Assembly (NCBI GenBank): GCA_041855735.1
Contig: JBHAEV010000092.1
Coordinates: 1 to 26,721, forward strand
Length of the DNA: 26,721 nt
Reading direction: 5' to 3'
From: CALALP01 sp041855735
Lineage (GTDB): Bacteria > Bacillota > Clostridia > Lachnospirales > Lachnospiraceae
Each line of letters starts with the position of its first letter. The stretch's first letter is position 1. Position numbers and translations under genes: made by a program. The notes beneath the pieces were generated by a model. That model saw nothing but the letters and a program-made list of their open reading frames with translations. It had not been told where the DNA came from and searched no databases. Below, one piece after another: positions 1-6,567 of this stretch.

Positions 1-426
1 CATGTGTCGGGAAGGAGGCTGCGGCAAAGGGTATACTACTGTTCCAATGATACGGGGACACAGTTTTTTACCAATAGCGTGACGGAGGAGCTGCTTCTGA
101 ATAAAAGACGCACCGATGAGGAATTATCCGCCGCGCGGGGGATGCTTGAACGGATGAAATTATATCCGTGGAAGGATTCTCATCCGGCAATACTTTCCGG
201 CGGGCAGCGGCAGCGTTTGGCTGTCGCCTGCGCCCTGCTGTCAGACAAGGAGATCTTGATCCTGGACGAGCCCACCAGCGGGCTGGATGGCCGAAATATG
301 CGCCTGATTGCCGAAGAACTTCGGACGGCGGCTAAAAACGGAAAAACGATCCTGGTCATTTCGCATGACGAAGAACTGATCAACCTTTGCTGTGACCACA
401 GGATCCATATCGATGGAGGTAAGTGA
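1..426 (+). CDS. ECF-type ABC transporter ATP-binding protein, C-terminal part (cut by window edge)
   Basis: Only the end of this ATPase lies in the window. The reading frame is open from base 1 and stops at 424-426. Visible ATPase landmarks, in order, are a Q-loop region (DTGTQFFTNSVTEEL), the ABC signature LSGGQRQR, Walker B with the catalytic acid (ILILDEP), the D-loop (SGLD) and the switch histidine (VISHDEE). Walker A must lie upstream, outside the window. The Q-loop followed by 'NSVTEEL' is typical of energy-coupling-factor ATPases, which power uptake of vitamins or metals together with a T-component and a substrate-binding S-component. Which half of a duplicated ECF ATPase this is cannot be told. 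The GTG at base 4 lacks the Walker A region that any true start must precede, so it is not taken as the start. The next gene follows after 80 bases. Confidence 0.85.
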   Translation, partial: HVSGRRLRQRVYYCSNDTGTQFFTNSVTEELLLNKRRTDEELSAARGMLERMKLYPWKDSHPAILSGGQRQRLAVACALLSDKEILILDEPTSGLDGRNMRLIAEELRTAAKNGKTILVISHDEELINLCCDHRIHIDGGK

Positions 427-506
427 GGAACTGAGAAGCACACGGAATATAAAATCATATCGGAATCACCATATCGGCGGATGGTTATCGGAAGGAGGCA
501 AAACAC

Positions 507-1112
507 ATGTCACGCAGATGCAGATATATGGAGAAGCTTGCCCCGGTCGTGTACCGGGAGCTGGGGAAGAATAAAGCGGACAGAGTATTACAAAAAGCTC
601 GGGTCAAATATAACCGGCTCTGCGAAGAAAACGCAGGAGAGACAAAAAAAATGCAAGTGCATACCAGGAAGAGCATTTATCCGGCCATTGCGGTCTTTTG
701 GGCAATGTTGGAAGAAAATATAGAAAAAGAAGCTGCCGCAGAGCTTCTCAACAACTTTTACGAGAGGCAAAGTGAACCGACGGGAGCGGCTATTCGCGGC
801 ATTTTACGGATACCTGTCCTGTACCGGTTCGTGCCCCGATTTTTCGCAATAATGACAAAAAACGCATTCGGAGAGAGTGCCGGATTCAGAGCCAGATGGC
901 TTTGCACGGATAAAAATGAAATGCGATTTGATATGCTGGTATGTCCTTATCAGGACATCTGTGTCCGGTACGGCTGCCCTGAAATTGTGCGCGGCTTCTG
1001 CAGGGCGGATGATATTTGTTATGGAAATATGCATCCGAAACTGCACTGGGGCAGGACGAAAACATTGGGGCTTGGCGGAGATTGCTGTGACTTTCGATTG
1101 ACGGTTCGGTGA
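507..1112 (+). CDS. L-2-amino-thiazoline-4-carboxylic acid hydrolase (ATC hydrolase) family protein
   Basis: This 201-residue protein starts at an ATG preceded by a clear ribosome site (GGAAGGAGG, about 8 bases upstream). The C-terminal half carries the look of the ATC-hydrolase family: several cysteines (CPYQDIC, RYGCPEIV, RGFCRADD) and an ending with HWGRTKTLGLGGDCCDFR. The founding family member opens the thiazoline ring of ATC on the way to L-cysteine in Pseudomonas. Most Firmicute members are untested, so the substrate here is unknown. No signal peptide or membrane segment is seen, which suggests a cytoplasmic protein. The stop codon overlaps a GTG (GTGA at 1109-1112) that would open the following serine-hydrolase frame. 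That overlap is probably the scar of a deletion, because the second gene lacks its N-terminus. Family assignment is by pattern recognition, not a profile search. Confidence 0.7.
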   Translation: MSRRCRYMEKLAPVVYRELGKNKADRVLQKARVKYNRLCEENAGETKKMQVHTRKSIYPAIAVFWAMLEENIEKEAAAELLNNFYERQSEPTGAAIRGILRIPVLYRFVPRFFAIMTKNAFGESAGFRARWLCTDKNEMRFDMLVCPYQDICVRYGCPEIVRGFCRADDICYGNMHPKLHWGRTKTLGLGGDCCDFRLTVR

Positions 1113-2571
1113 AGACGATGAGGAAGCATCTTCACTTTGAAGAGTCTGTAACGCTGCTTCATCTGATGAACCACACGGCAGGTTTTGAAGAACAAATGCT
1201 TGATTTGCGCTTTTACAGGGCGGAAGAAGAAATTTCCCTGCTTACGGTAATGTCGGAACATCAGCCGAAGCAGATATTCAAGCCGGGTGAAGTCTGCTCC
1301 TATTCCAACTGGGGGGCTGCCCTGGCGGCATTGATTGTAGAGCGGGTCAGCGGACAGAATTACAGTGACTACATTACAAATAATATTCTGAGGCCTCTTG
1401 GCATGAATAACACCTCGGTCGGACCTTTTTGGAGAGATGTTCCGGGTTTGATTGAGGCGAAAGCCACAGGATACTCCCATGTCCGATCCGGTTTTCGTAC
1501 AGAGCCGATGATGCACCTGCGGATGTATCCTGCCGGGGCAATGAACGGTACAGCTGCCGATCTTCTGAAATATGCACAGGAGCTTGCCGGAGAGCCCGGA
1601 GGGAAAACGGTTCTTTTTCAGAAACCGGAGACAAAAGAAAAAATGTTTGAAGAAACCTGGAGATCCTATGGCTCCAATGCGGGACTTTCGCACGGATTCT
1701 GGCAATATGCCGGGAACAATCATACATTCGGACATGAAGGTGGAACCTATGGATTCAAGACGCAATTCTGGGTTCAGCCGAACAGAGAACGGGCGATTGT
1801 GATTTTGACGAATGTGATGGAGACGGATTTTTGCTCCAAAGTCATGGAAGTATTGGTTCCCGACGACGGAGAGCCTCCAAGTTTTGCGGAAGGAAACATT
1901 GACACTTCGATTTATGCAGGAAGCTATCTTCCGTCGAGGTCTGTTTGGAGCAATCTCGGAAAGATTCACGGACGAATGCAGATGATTACCGTCACCGGGA
2001 CGGATGGATATGGTTTGAAACTGGATATGCCGTTCGGTAATAAAGAACTTGTGTATACGCCGGCGGGGCAGGATCGCTTTTACTGTGCATCGGCAAATCC
2101 GGAAGAGCAAATGCTTGTGTTTTCTATGGAAAACGGAAAGGTTAAGACGATAAGTTTTCGTCTGGCTCATGACTATGTTCCGGCTGCCCCGTACCAATCT
2201 CCTGAAATTACCGTGCTGTCGGCGGCTTTTTTTTCACAGCTGCAATTGCCTGGCCGGTACTGTTGGGAAAGGAAATTCGGAGGCTTATCCGGAAAAAACA
2301 AAGGGAAATTCTGCCTCTTCTTTTACCGTTCGTGATGACAATCGCAGGCGTTGCATGTATGATTGGTCTTCTGCGTTGGTTTTCCCTTTACACTATAATC
2401 AGCGCAGAGCTTAACATGGTTGTCGGTATATGCCGGGGCAGTGCTCTGACAGGCGGAGCATGCCTGATGATTGGACTGATTCAAAAGAAAAAAATGCAGC
2501 TGATTTCGTTTCTGATATTTGTTTTTCAGGTATTGGCTGCCTCACAGCTTGGTTTTATGACTGCTGTGTAA
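1109..2571 (+). pseudogene. Class C beta-lactamase-like serine hydrolase with C-terminal membrane segments; 5'-truncated and frameshifted
   Basis: The frame 1109-2335 reads like the middle and end of a beta-lactamase/esterase-type serine hydrolase: 'LHLMNHTAGFEE' matches the usual 'LLTHTSG' block, YSN is the second catalytic motif, and FGHEGGTYGF holds the third (HxG-type). The SxxK nucleophile motif, normally about 50-80 residues before the HTAG block, is absent, so the N-terminal part (roughly 80-100 residues) is missing. The frame then shifts at a run of eight T (2227-2234). Adding one T would join it to the next frame (read from about 2221), which encodes hydrophobic segments such as FFFTAAIAWPVLL and LPLLLPFVMTIAGVA and ends at 2571. 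Intact relatives often carry such a C-terminal membrane domain. With both lesions the gene is probably dead. The single-T change alone could be a sequencing error or slippage. Confidence 0.7.
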
Positions 2572-2602
2572 TGCCTTATCGCATTTCAAAAGGGAGGTAA
2601 AC

Positions 2603-3946
2603 ATGACAGATGTAAGAGAACGTTTATTGACGGAAAATCCGTGGAAGCTGATGATAACATTATCGCTTCCTGCAATTTTGGGGCAGTTTGTGGTAGGACT
2701 TTACGCCTTCGTCGATTCCATTTATGTAGGGCAGATGGTGGGAACGTCCGCCATGAGTGCGGTTTCTGCCGCATCGCCTTTTGTCCTGATTAATAACGGC
2801 ATTGCCGTTTTGGTAGGCATAGGATCCGGCTCGATACTCTCCCGCGCCATTGGTAAAAAGGATATGGACACGGTAAACAAAATAATGGGGAATCTCACCT
2901 TCCTTGTGCTGCTGCTTTCATCCATCAGTATGGCGGTGGGAATCACTTTTGCCCCGAGTCTGCTGCGTTTTTCCGGCGCAGAGGGAGCTGTACTGGAGAT
3001 GGGAGTGTCTTATCTGCGCACCGTATTTCTGGGTTCCGATTTTGTCAACTTCATGCAAAGTGCCAACATGGTTATGCGCGCGGAGGGTCGGATGGGGCTT
3101 GCCATGGGAATCATGGCAGGCGGCGCGATCTTAAACATCATTTTAGACCCGGTCTTTATCATATTGTTCCCTGCACGGGGACCTCAGGCTGTGGCGATTG
3201 CAACCGTCATCTCGCAGTTTGTCCAGGCCGCAGCCACGCTGGTTTACTTTTTGAAAAAGAGTCCTGTCGTGCGTTTTCATGGGATACGTCCGGCAAAGGA
3301 TCTGATTCCCGAAATTTTCTCCGTCGGTGCCAGTGCCATGTTTATGCAGGTCATGATGTTGGTGCAGATGACGGTGGTATATAACACGGCGGTAAAATAC
3401 GGAGGAGAAACGCAGATCGCTTTGATGGGCGCATCACAGCGTGTTATGCAGCTTTCTTTCGTTCCTATCTGGGGAATGAGCCAGGGACTGCAGCCCGCCG
3501 TCGGTACGAATTACGGAGCAAAAAACTACACGCGGGTAAAACAGCTTACCAATATCTTTATTATTGGGGCGACCGCTCTTTCCACAGTATTTTTTGCCGT
3601 TATTGAGCTTTTCCCGAATCAAATATTGTCGGCATTTATTACGGAGCCCGGCATTGTCGAGTCAGGAGTCTCTTTATACCGTCTGATGTTCAGCGCATTT
3701 TCCACTTACGGTTTGCTGATTATGACGCTGACCTATTTCCAGGCCCTCGGACAGGCAAAGCTGGCCGGTTTCCTTGTTGTGCTTCGTCAGCTGGTTTTGG
3801 TGGTTCCTATGGTTCTTTTACTTCCGGTTTTGATGGGAGGAAATGTTTTGGGAGTGTGGATTGCCCTTCCGCTGAATGATGCAGCGATCCTTGTTGTTGC
3901 CATTATCCTGCTTATGCGTGAATACAGAATTCTAAGGAAGCGCTGA
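2603..3946 (+). CDS. MATE family multidrug/toxin efflux transporter
   Basis: This 447-residue polytopic membrane protein is of normal length for the family. The start ATG follows GGGAGG with good spacing. The N-terminus 'ENPWKLMITLSLPAILGQFVVGLYAFVDSIYVGQMVG' is the standard opening of MATE transporters (first membrane helix plus the D-x-x-(Y/F)-VG block). About twelve hydrophobic segments follow, in two homologous halves, with the second-half counterpart near 'FVPIWGMSQGLQPAVGTNYGAKN'. MATE proteins export cationic drugs or metabolites using Na+ or H+ gradients. The substrate cannot be read from sequence. The stop codon (3944-3946) lies inside the first arm of a long inverted repeat, so the last residues (ILRKR) may have been supplied by that inserted element. 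The neighbouring ATPase and serine-hydrolase remnant suggest no specific pathway. Confidence 0.93.
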   Translation: MTDVRERLLTENPWKLMITLSLPAILGQFVVGLYAFVDSIYVGQMVGTSAMSAVSAASPFVLINNGIAVLVGIGSGSILSRAIGKKDMDTVNKIMGNLTFLVLLLSSISMAVGITFAPSLLRFSGAEGAVLEMGVSYLRTVFLGSDFVNFMQSANMVMRAEGRMGLAMGIMAGGAILNIILDPVFIILFPARGPQAVAIATVISQFVQAAATLVYFLKKSPVVRFHGIRPAKDLIPEIFSVGASAMFMQVMMLVQMTVVYNTAVKYGGETQIALMGASQRVMQLSFVPIWGMSQGLQPAVGTNYGAKNYTRVKQLTNIFIIGATALSTVFFAVIELFPNQILSAFITEPGIVESGVSLYRLMFSAFSTYGLLIMTLTYFQALGQAKLAGFLVVLRQLVLVVPMVLLLPVLMGGNVLGVWIALPLNDAAILVVAIILLMREYRILRKR

Positions 3947-4056
3947 TTTAATCAGCACTTCCTTAGAATTCTCCGGAGGATCGCACGGATTTGCAAAGGA
4001 ATTTACCGCTTTGCGGTGCAAATCCGGCGGGGGAAACGCTTTAATCAGCGTTTCCC
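3927..4056. repeat. Palindromic element made of three consecutive hairpins
   Basis: Three perfect or near-perfect inverted repeats follow each other within 130 bases. Hairpin 1 has 22-base arms, 3927-3948 and 3950-3971 (from GAATTC to CTGATT and back), with one mismatch and a single-T centre. Hairpin 2 has CGGATTTGCA (3986-3995) with TGCAAATCCG (4017-4026), enclosing a smaller CCGC-TTT-GCGG hairpin (4006-4016). Hairpin 3 has GGGAAACGCT (4031-4040) with AGCGTTTCCC (4047-4056) around TTAATC. Hairpins 1 and 3 share a core (GGAA-R-CGCT ... TTAATCAGC), as if derived from one unit. It overlaps the end of the MATE gene and directly abuts a GNAT remnant. No T run follows any hairpin, so it is not an ordinary terminator. 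It looks like a small mobile or REP-type palindromic unit; whether it is repeated in the genome cannot be seen here. Confidence 0.75.
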
Positions 4057-4250
4057 AAGGTATAGCTAAAAGGCTCGTAGAAGCGGCAATGACTGCTTTG
4101 GAGAAGATCGGAATCAACATAGTGGCTCTGGTTGTTTTCGACAGAAATGAAAGCGGAAACAGATTTTGGGAGAAAATGGGATTTGCCGTTCGTAATGATT
4201 TGGTGTATCGGAATAAAGCCATTAAGGAGATTGTCCGTATCGATACATAA
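4057..4250 (+). pseudogene. GNAT N-acetyltransferase, 3' remnant
   Basis: The frame ending at 4250 encodes 'QGIAKRLVEAAMTALEKIGINIVALVVFDRNESGNRFWEKMGFAVRND', the typical second half of a GNAT fold: the acetyl-CoA loop (normally Q/R-x-x-G-x-G/A, here reduced to QGIAKRL), the 'V.D.N..G..F..K.GF' block and the last strand. The first half of the domain is absent, and upstream sequence in this frame is the palindromic element, so no promoter, ribosome site or sensible start exists. An ATG at 4011 lies inside hairpin 2 and gives a nonsense leader. The remnant probably belonged to a gene interrupted or deleted when the element arrived. Confidence 0.7.
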
Positions 4251-4299
4251 AATATGAATCAGCGGGACAATCGGCATAATCATTGAATAAGCGCGAATT

Positions 4300-4341
4300 A
4301 AGAGGGCGACAGTGAACGGTGCTGTCGCTCTTGTTCTATTC
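4300..4341 (+). terminator. Rho-independent terminator-like hairpin
   Basis: GCGACAG (4306-4312) pairs perfectly with CTGTCGC (4322-4328), extended outward by AAGAG/CTCTT with a bulge. The 3' side runs into a T-rich tract (TCTTGTTCTATT). It lies downstream of the GNAT remnant and would isolate the Wadjet operon from upstream transcription. Confidence 0.55.
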
Positions 4342-4465
4342 GAAAAAAAACACCGGATCAGCGGGGTATATTTCTTGGAGACCGAATACAGCCGGAAGAC
4401 ATCATTCAGGCATAAATCCGGCACCATATAAAGGGTAAAATGTACACCCGAAAAGGCGGGTTCCC
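4342..4465. other. Non-coding stretch before the Wadjet promoter
   Basis: No convincing gene is seen between the GNAT remnant (end 4250) and the jetA start (4574), a 323-base gap. It holds the terminator-like hairpin at 4300-4341, this unassigned segment, then the promoter and hairpin listed separately. Short open frames here resemble no family I recognise. Confidence 0.5.
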
Positions 4466-4494
4466 TTGACATGGAATCGGATTCATGCTAATAA
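4466..4494 (+). promoter_or_regulatory. Promoter of the jetABCD operon
   Basis: A consensus -35 box TTGACA (4466-4471) is followed after exactly 17 bases by TAATAA (4489-4494), a reasonable -10 box. The predicted start of transcription falls near 4501, at the left foot of a long inverted repeat and about 73 bases before the jetA start codon. This is the only good promoter seen upstream of the four-gene operon. Confidence 0.65.
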
Positions 4495-4498
4495 GATG

Positions 4499-4541
4499 TG
4501 TAGGAGGCTGAATTGCAAAAGCTGCCATTCAGCCTCCTACA
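4499..4541 (+). promoter_or_regulatory. 15-bp inverted repeat at the predicted 5' end of the jet transcript
   Basis: TGTAGGAGGCTGAAT (4499-4513) pairs perfectly with ATTCAGCCTCCTACA (4527-4541) across a 13-base loop. It starts at the predicted transcription start. As DNA it could be an operator overlapping +1. As RNA it would be a very stable 5' hairpin that could protect the message or act in attenuation. No T run follows, so it is not a simple terminator. The left arm includes AGGAGG, an anti-Shine-Dalgarno-like string sequestered in the stem, but no start codon follows it at a useful distance. Confidence 0.65.
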
Positions 4542-4573
4542 ACAAAAATGTTTACAACAGAAAGGGTGGGAAG

Positions 4574-5983
4574 GTGAACCTCTTTGATGAGACAGGCGAA
4601 GATTTGTTTCGCCCTTTGACAGGAAAGAACAAAAGAAAATATGTGGATCTTCTTGCTCTTGCATGGAACAAGTGTAAGCGTATGTCTATGTATGCCATTG
4701 AGAAGAGCACCCTATTTGATATGGCAGAAGAGTATTTTTTGGGACTCAATGAACAGATCGAGTTGGATGATGACGAGAGAGATGAACTTGGTAGCAATTC
4801 TTCGGATGCACGTATTATTGCAGGTGGCTTTATTCGAAGATTAAAGGATACCGGTTGGTTCATTGAAAGAGAAGGGGAATACGAGGACGAGCCCAGGATC
4901 GCGATCCATTATAAAATTGTGCCCATTATCAAGTCATTTCAGGAAATTGTCAGTCCTTCGATTATTACATATAAAGGCAAGCTGTTTAAAATCTATTCAA
5001 TGCTTGAGCATATCTTTGAGCATGAAAGCCCATATGAAGGCGTCCTAAAGGAGGCGTCGGAGGATTTTGATAATCTGAATCAGGCATTAAGGATTCTGGC
5101 GGCCTCTATAGAGGATCACATCAATGAGCTGACTTCCGGGAAAAAGCCGGAGGAGGTTTTGGAGTTCTTTGAAAAGTACGAGGAGAAGATCGTTGTAGGA
5201 TCTTATCACAGATTTAAGACAAATGACAATTTGTTCTATTACAGGACGAGCCTGTATGAAAGCCTTGATAAATGTGAAGATGCTTTGATGGATGCGCTGG
5301 TGGCGGATTATGTTGATACGGAGCGCGTGGATAAAGAAGAAGCGACGCTTCGGATTAAGGAACTGATACAAAAGATCCGAATGGATATTGAAGAGATGGA
5401 AGCCATCATGCGCACGATTGATGACAGGCATATTCTTTACAGAACCAGAGCTGTGCAGAAGGCGCAATTTATGCTCCTTTCGGACGGCAGCGTGAAGAGT
5501 AAGATCAATAATCTGCTGAGATACTACGCAAGCAAGATTCCGTCGAAAGATGACATTTATGAGGATGACAATACCTGCATATATGAGGTGTTTCAAATCT
5601 ATGGTCAGAATTACTTCGACAGTTCTTCTCTTGCCACGCCGGTGAAGAAGAGAAAGCCTACGCCGATTGACGTGATGTACATGAGAGAAGAGCTTGATCT
5701 TGATCTGGTAAACGAGAAGAATCGGGAAATGATGGAGTATATTCGAAATGCATTGACATCCGAGAATGTCAATCTGTTTGCGAGAGAGCTGCTAAAGGGG
5801 AAGACAGCCGTTTCGGCAGGACGCGTATTTGACGAGAACCCGGATGCTCTCGTGAAGATCATAGGCTTATTCACATATCAGAACTCTCCGGAAAGAGAAT
5901 TTGATATCAGGCTTAAGGATAATTATGTGGAGAGCAATGGAATCCGATTTAAGGAGTTTATAGTGGAAGGACGGAAGGCATAG
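4574..5983 (+). CDS. jetA: Wadjet defence system protein JetA (kleisin-like, MukF/MksF-type)
   Basis: This 469-residue protein is the first gene of a four-gene Wadjet operon. Wadjet is an established SMC-type defence complex that senses circular plasmid DNA by loop extrusion and cleaves it; JetA is the kleisin subunit linking the JetC heads and binding JetB. The assignment rests on the N-terminus 'NLFDETGEDLFRPLTGKNKRKYVDLL', the helix-rich acidic body with a central charged segment (VDKEEATLRIKELIQKIRMDIEEMEA), the length, and the gene order. The frame is open from 4466, but the start is placed at GTG 4574. There the family-like N-terminus begins behind a GGGTGGGAAG purine stretch, whereas the extra upstream residues are just the translated promoter and hairpin. 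jetB begins 2 bases after the stop, so the two are surely co-transcribed. Confidence 0.88.
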   Translation: MNLFDETGEDLFRPLTGKNKRKYVDLLALAWNKCKRMSMYAIEKSTLFDMAEEYFLGLNEQIELDDDERDELGSNSSDARIIAGGFIRRLKDTGWFIEREGEYEDEPRIAIHYKIVPIIKSFQEIVSPSIITYKGKLFKIYSMLEHIFEHESPYEGVLKEASEDFDNLNQALRILAASIEDHINELTSGKKPEEVLEFFEKYEEKIVVGSYHRFKTNDNLFYYRTSLYESLDKCEDALMDALVADYVDTERVDKEEATLRIKELIQKIRMDIEEMEAIMRTIDDRHILYRTRAVQKAQFMLLSDGSVKSKINNLLRYYASKIPSKDDIYEDDNTCIYEVFQIYGQNYFDSSSLATPVKKRKPTPIDVMYMREELDLDLVNEKNREMMEYIRNALTSENVNLFARELLKGKTAVSAGRVFDENPDALVKIIGLFTYQNSPEREFDIRLKDNYVESNGIRFKEFIVEGRKA

Positions 5984-5985
5984 GT

Positions 5986-6567
5986 ATGGCTGTAGATATA
6001 AAAGAAGAAATTGCAAATTACTTGCTGAATCATTGCTTCCTTATAGGAAATGTGGATTTTGCCAGAGAGAAATACTACTACGTGATCAATCATGAGGCTG
6101 CTTTTCGAAGCGTATTTCAACCCATTGGATATACATTGGTCATCCATCGTAATTTAAGGGTTATTCAGCTTGTAAATAATCATGGAACCGGCAGGCTTTC
6201 CTTAAAAAAATACGAAAGCATCATGCTTCTGATCTTCCGGCTTCTTTACGTTGAAAAAAGAGAGAGCCTGTCAACAAACATTGATGAGGTTGTCGCTACG
6301 GTTGAGGAAGTGAAAAATGAATATGAGAAGCTGAATCTTCCAAAGAAGTTTGACAGAGCGCTTCTTGAGGATTCTATGAGAAATATCAGGAGATACAACC
6401 TCGTGCAACCAGTGGACAAACTGCTGGACAGGAATGCGAGAATTCGGATCCATCCTTCGGTTATGCTTGCCATGCCGGATTCCAATATCTCCAAGGCGTA
6501 CGAGCAGACAAGCGTATTCCTGCAGCAGTATGTAAATTCAGATGAGGAGGAAGAAAGTGATGATTAA
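5986..6567 (+). CDS. jetB: Wadjet defence system protein JetB (KITE subunit, DUF4194 family, MukE/MksE-type)
   Basis: This 193-residue protein lies between jetA and jetC. In Wadjet complexes JetB is the small winged-helix 'KITE' protein that binds the kleisin JetA and contacts DNA. The region around 'FQPIGYTLVIHRNLRVIQLVNNHGTGRLSLKKYESIMLLIFRLLYVEKRESLS' matches the DUF4194 pattern (a short domain with a conserved hydrophobic strand, then a helical winged-helix part), and the acidic C-terminal tail (SDEEEESDD) is common in these proteins. The ATG follows the jetA stop by 2 bases, with a GGAAGG stretch inside the end of jetA. The stop (6565-6567) overlaps the jetC start, indicating translational coupling and probably fixed stoichiometry. 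Confidence 0.87.
   Translation: MAVDIKEEIANYLLNHCFLIGNVDFAREKYYYVINHEAAFRSVFQPIGYTLVIHRNLRVIQLVNNHGTGRLSLKKYESIMLLIFRLLYVEKRESLSTNIDEVVATVEEVKNEYEKLNLPKKFDRALLEDSMRNIRRYNLVQPVDKLLDRNARIRIHPSVMLAMPDSNISKAYEQTSVFLQQYVNSDEEEESDD

Noticed and set aside
1019..2197. Long minus-strand open frame of 392 codons
   Set aside because: It lies opposite the serine-hydrolase frame, has a basic, Arg/His/Ile-rich shadow composition and no ribosome site; the plus strand shows clear enzyme motifs.
4466..4573. N-terminal extension of JetA starting at ATG 4470-type upstream codons
   Set aside because: It would translate the promoter and the inverted repeat into a Cys/Asn-rich leader unlike JetA proteins; GTG 4574 gives the family-like start.
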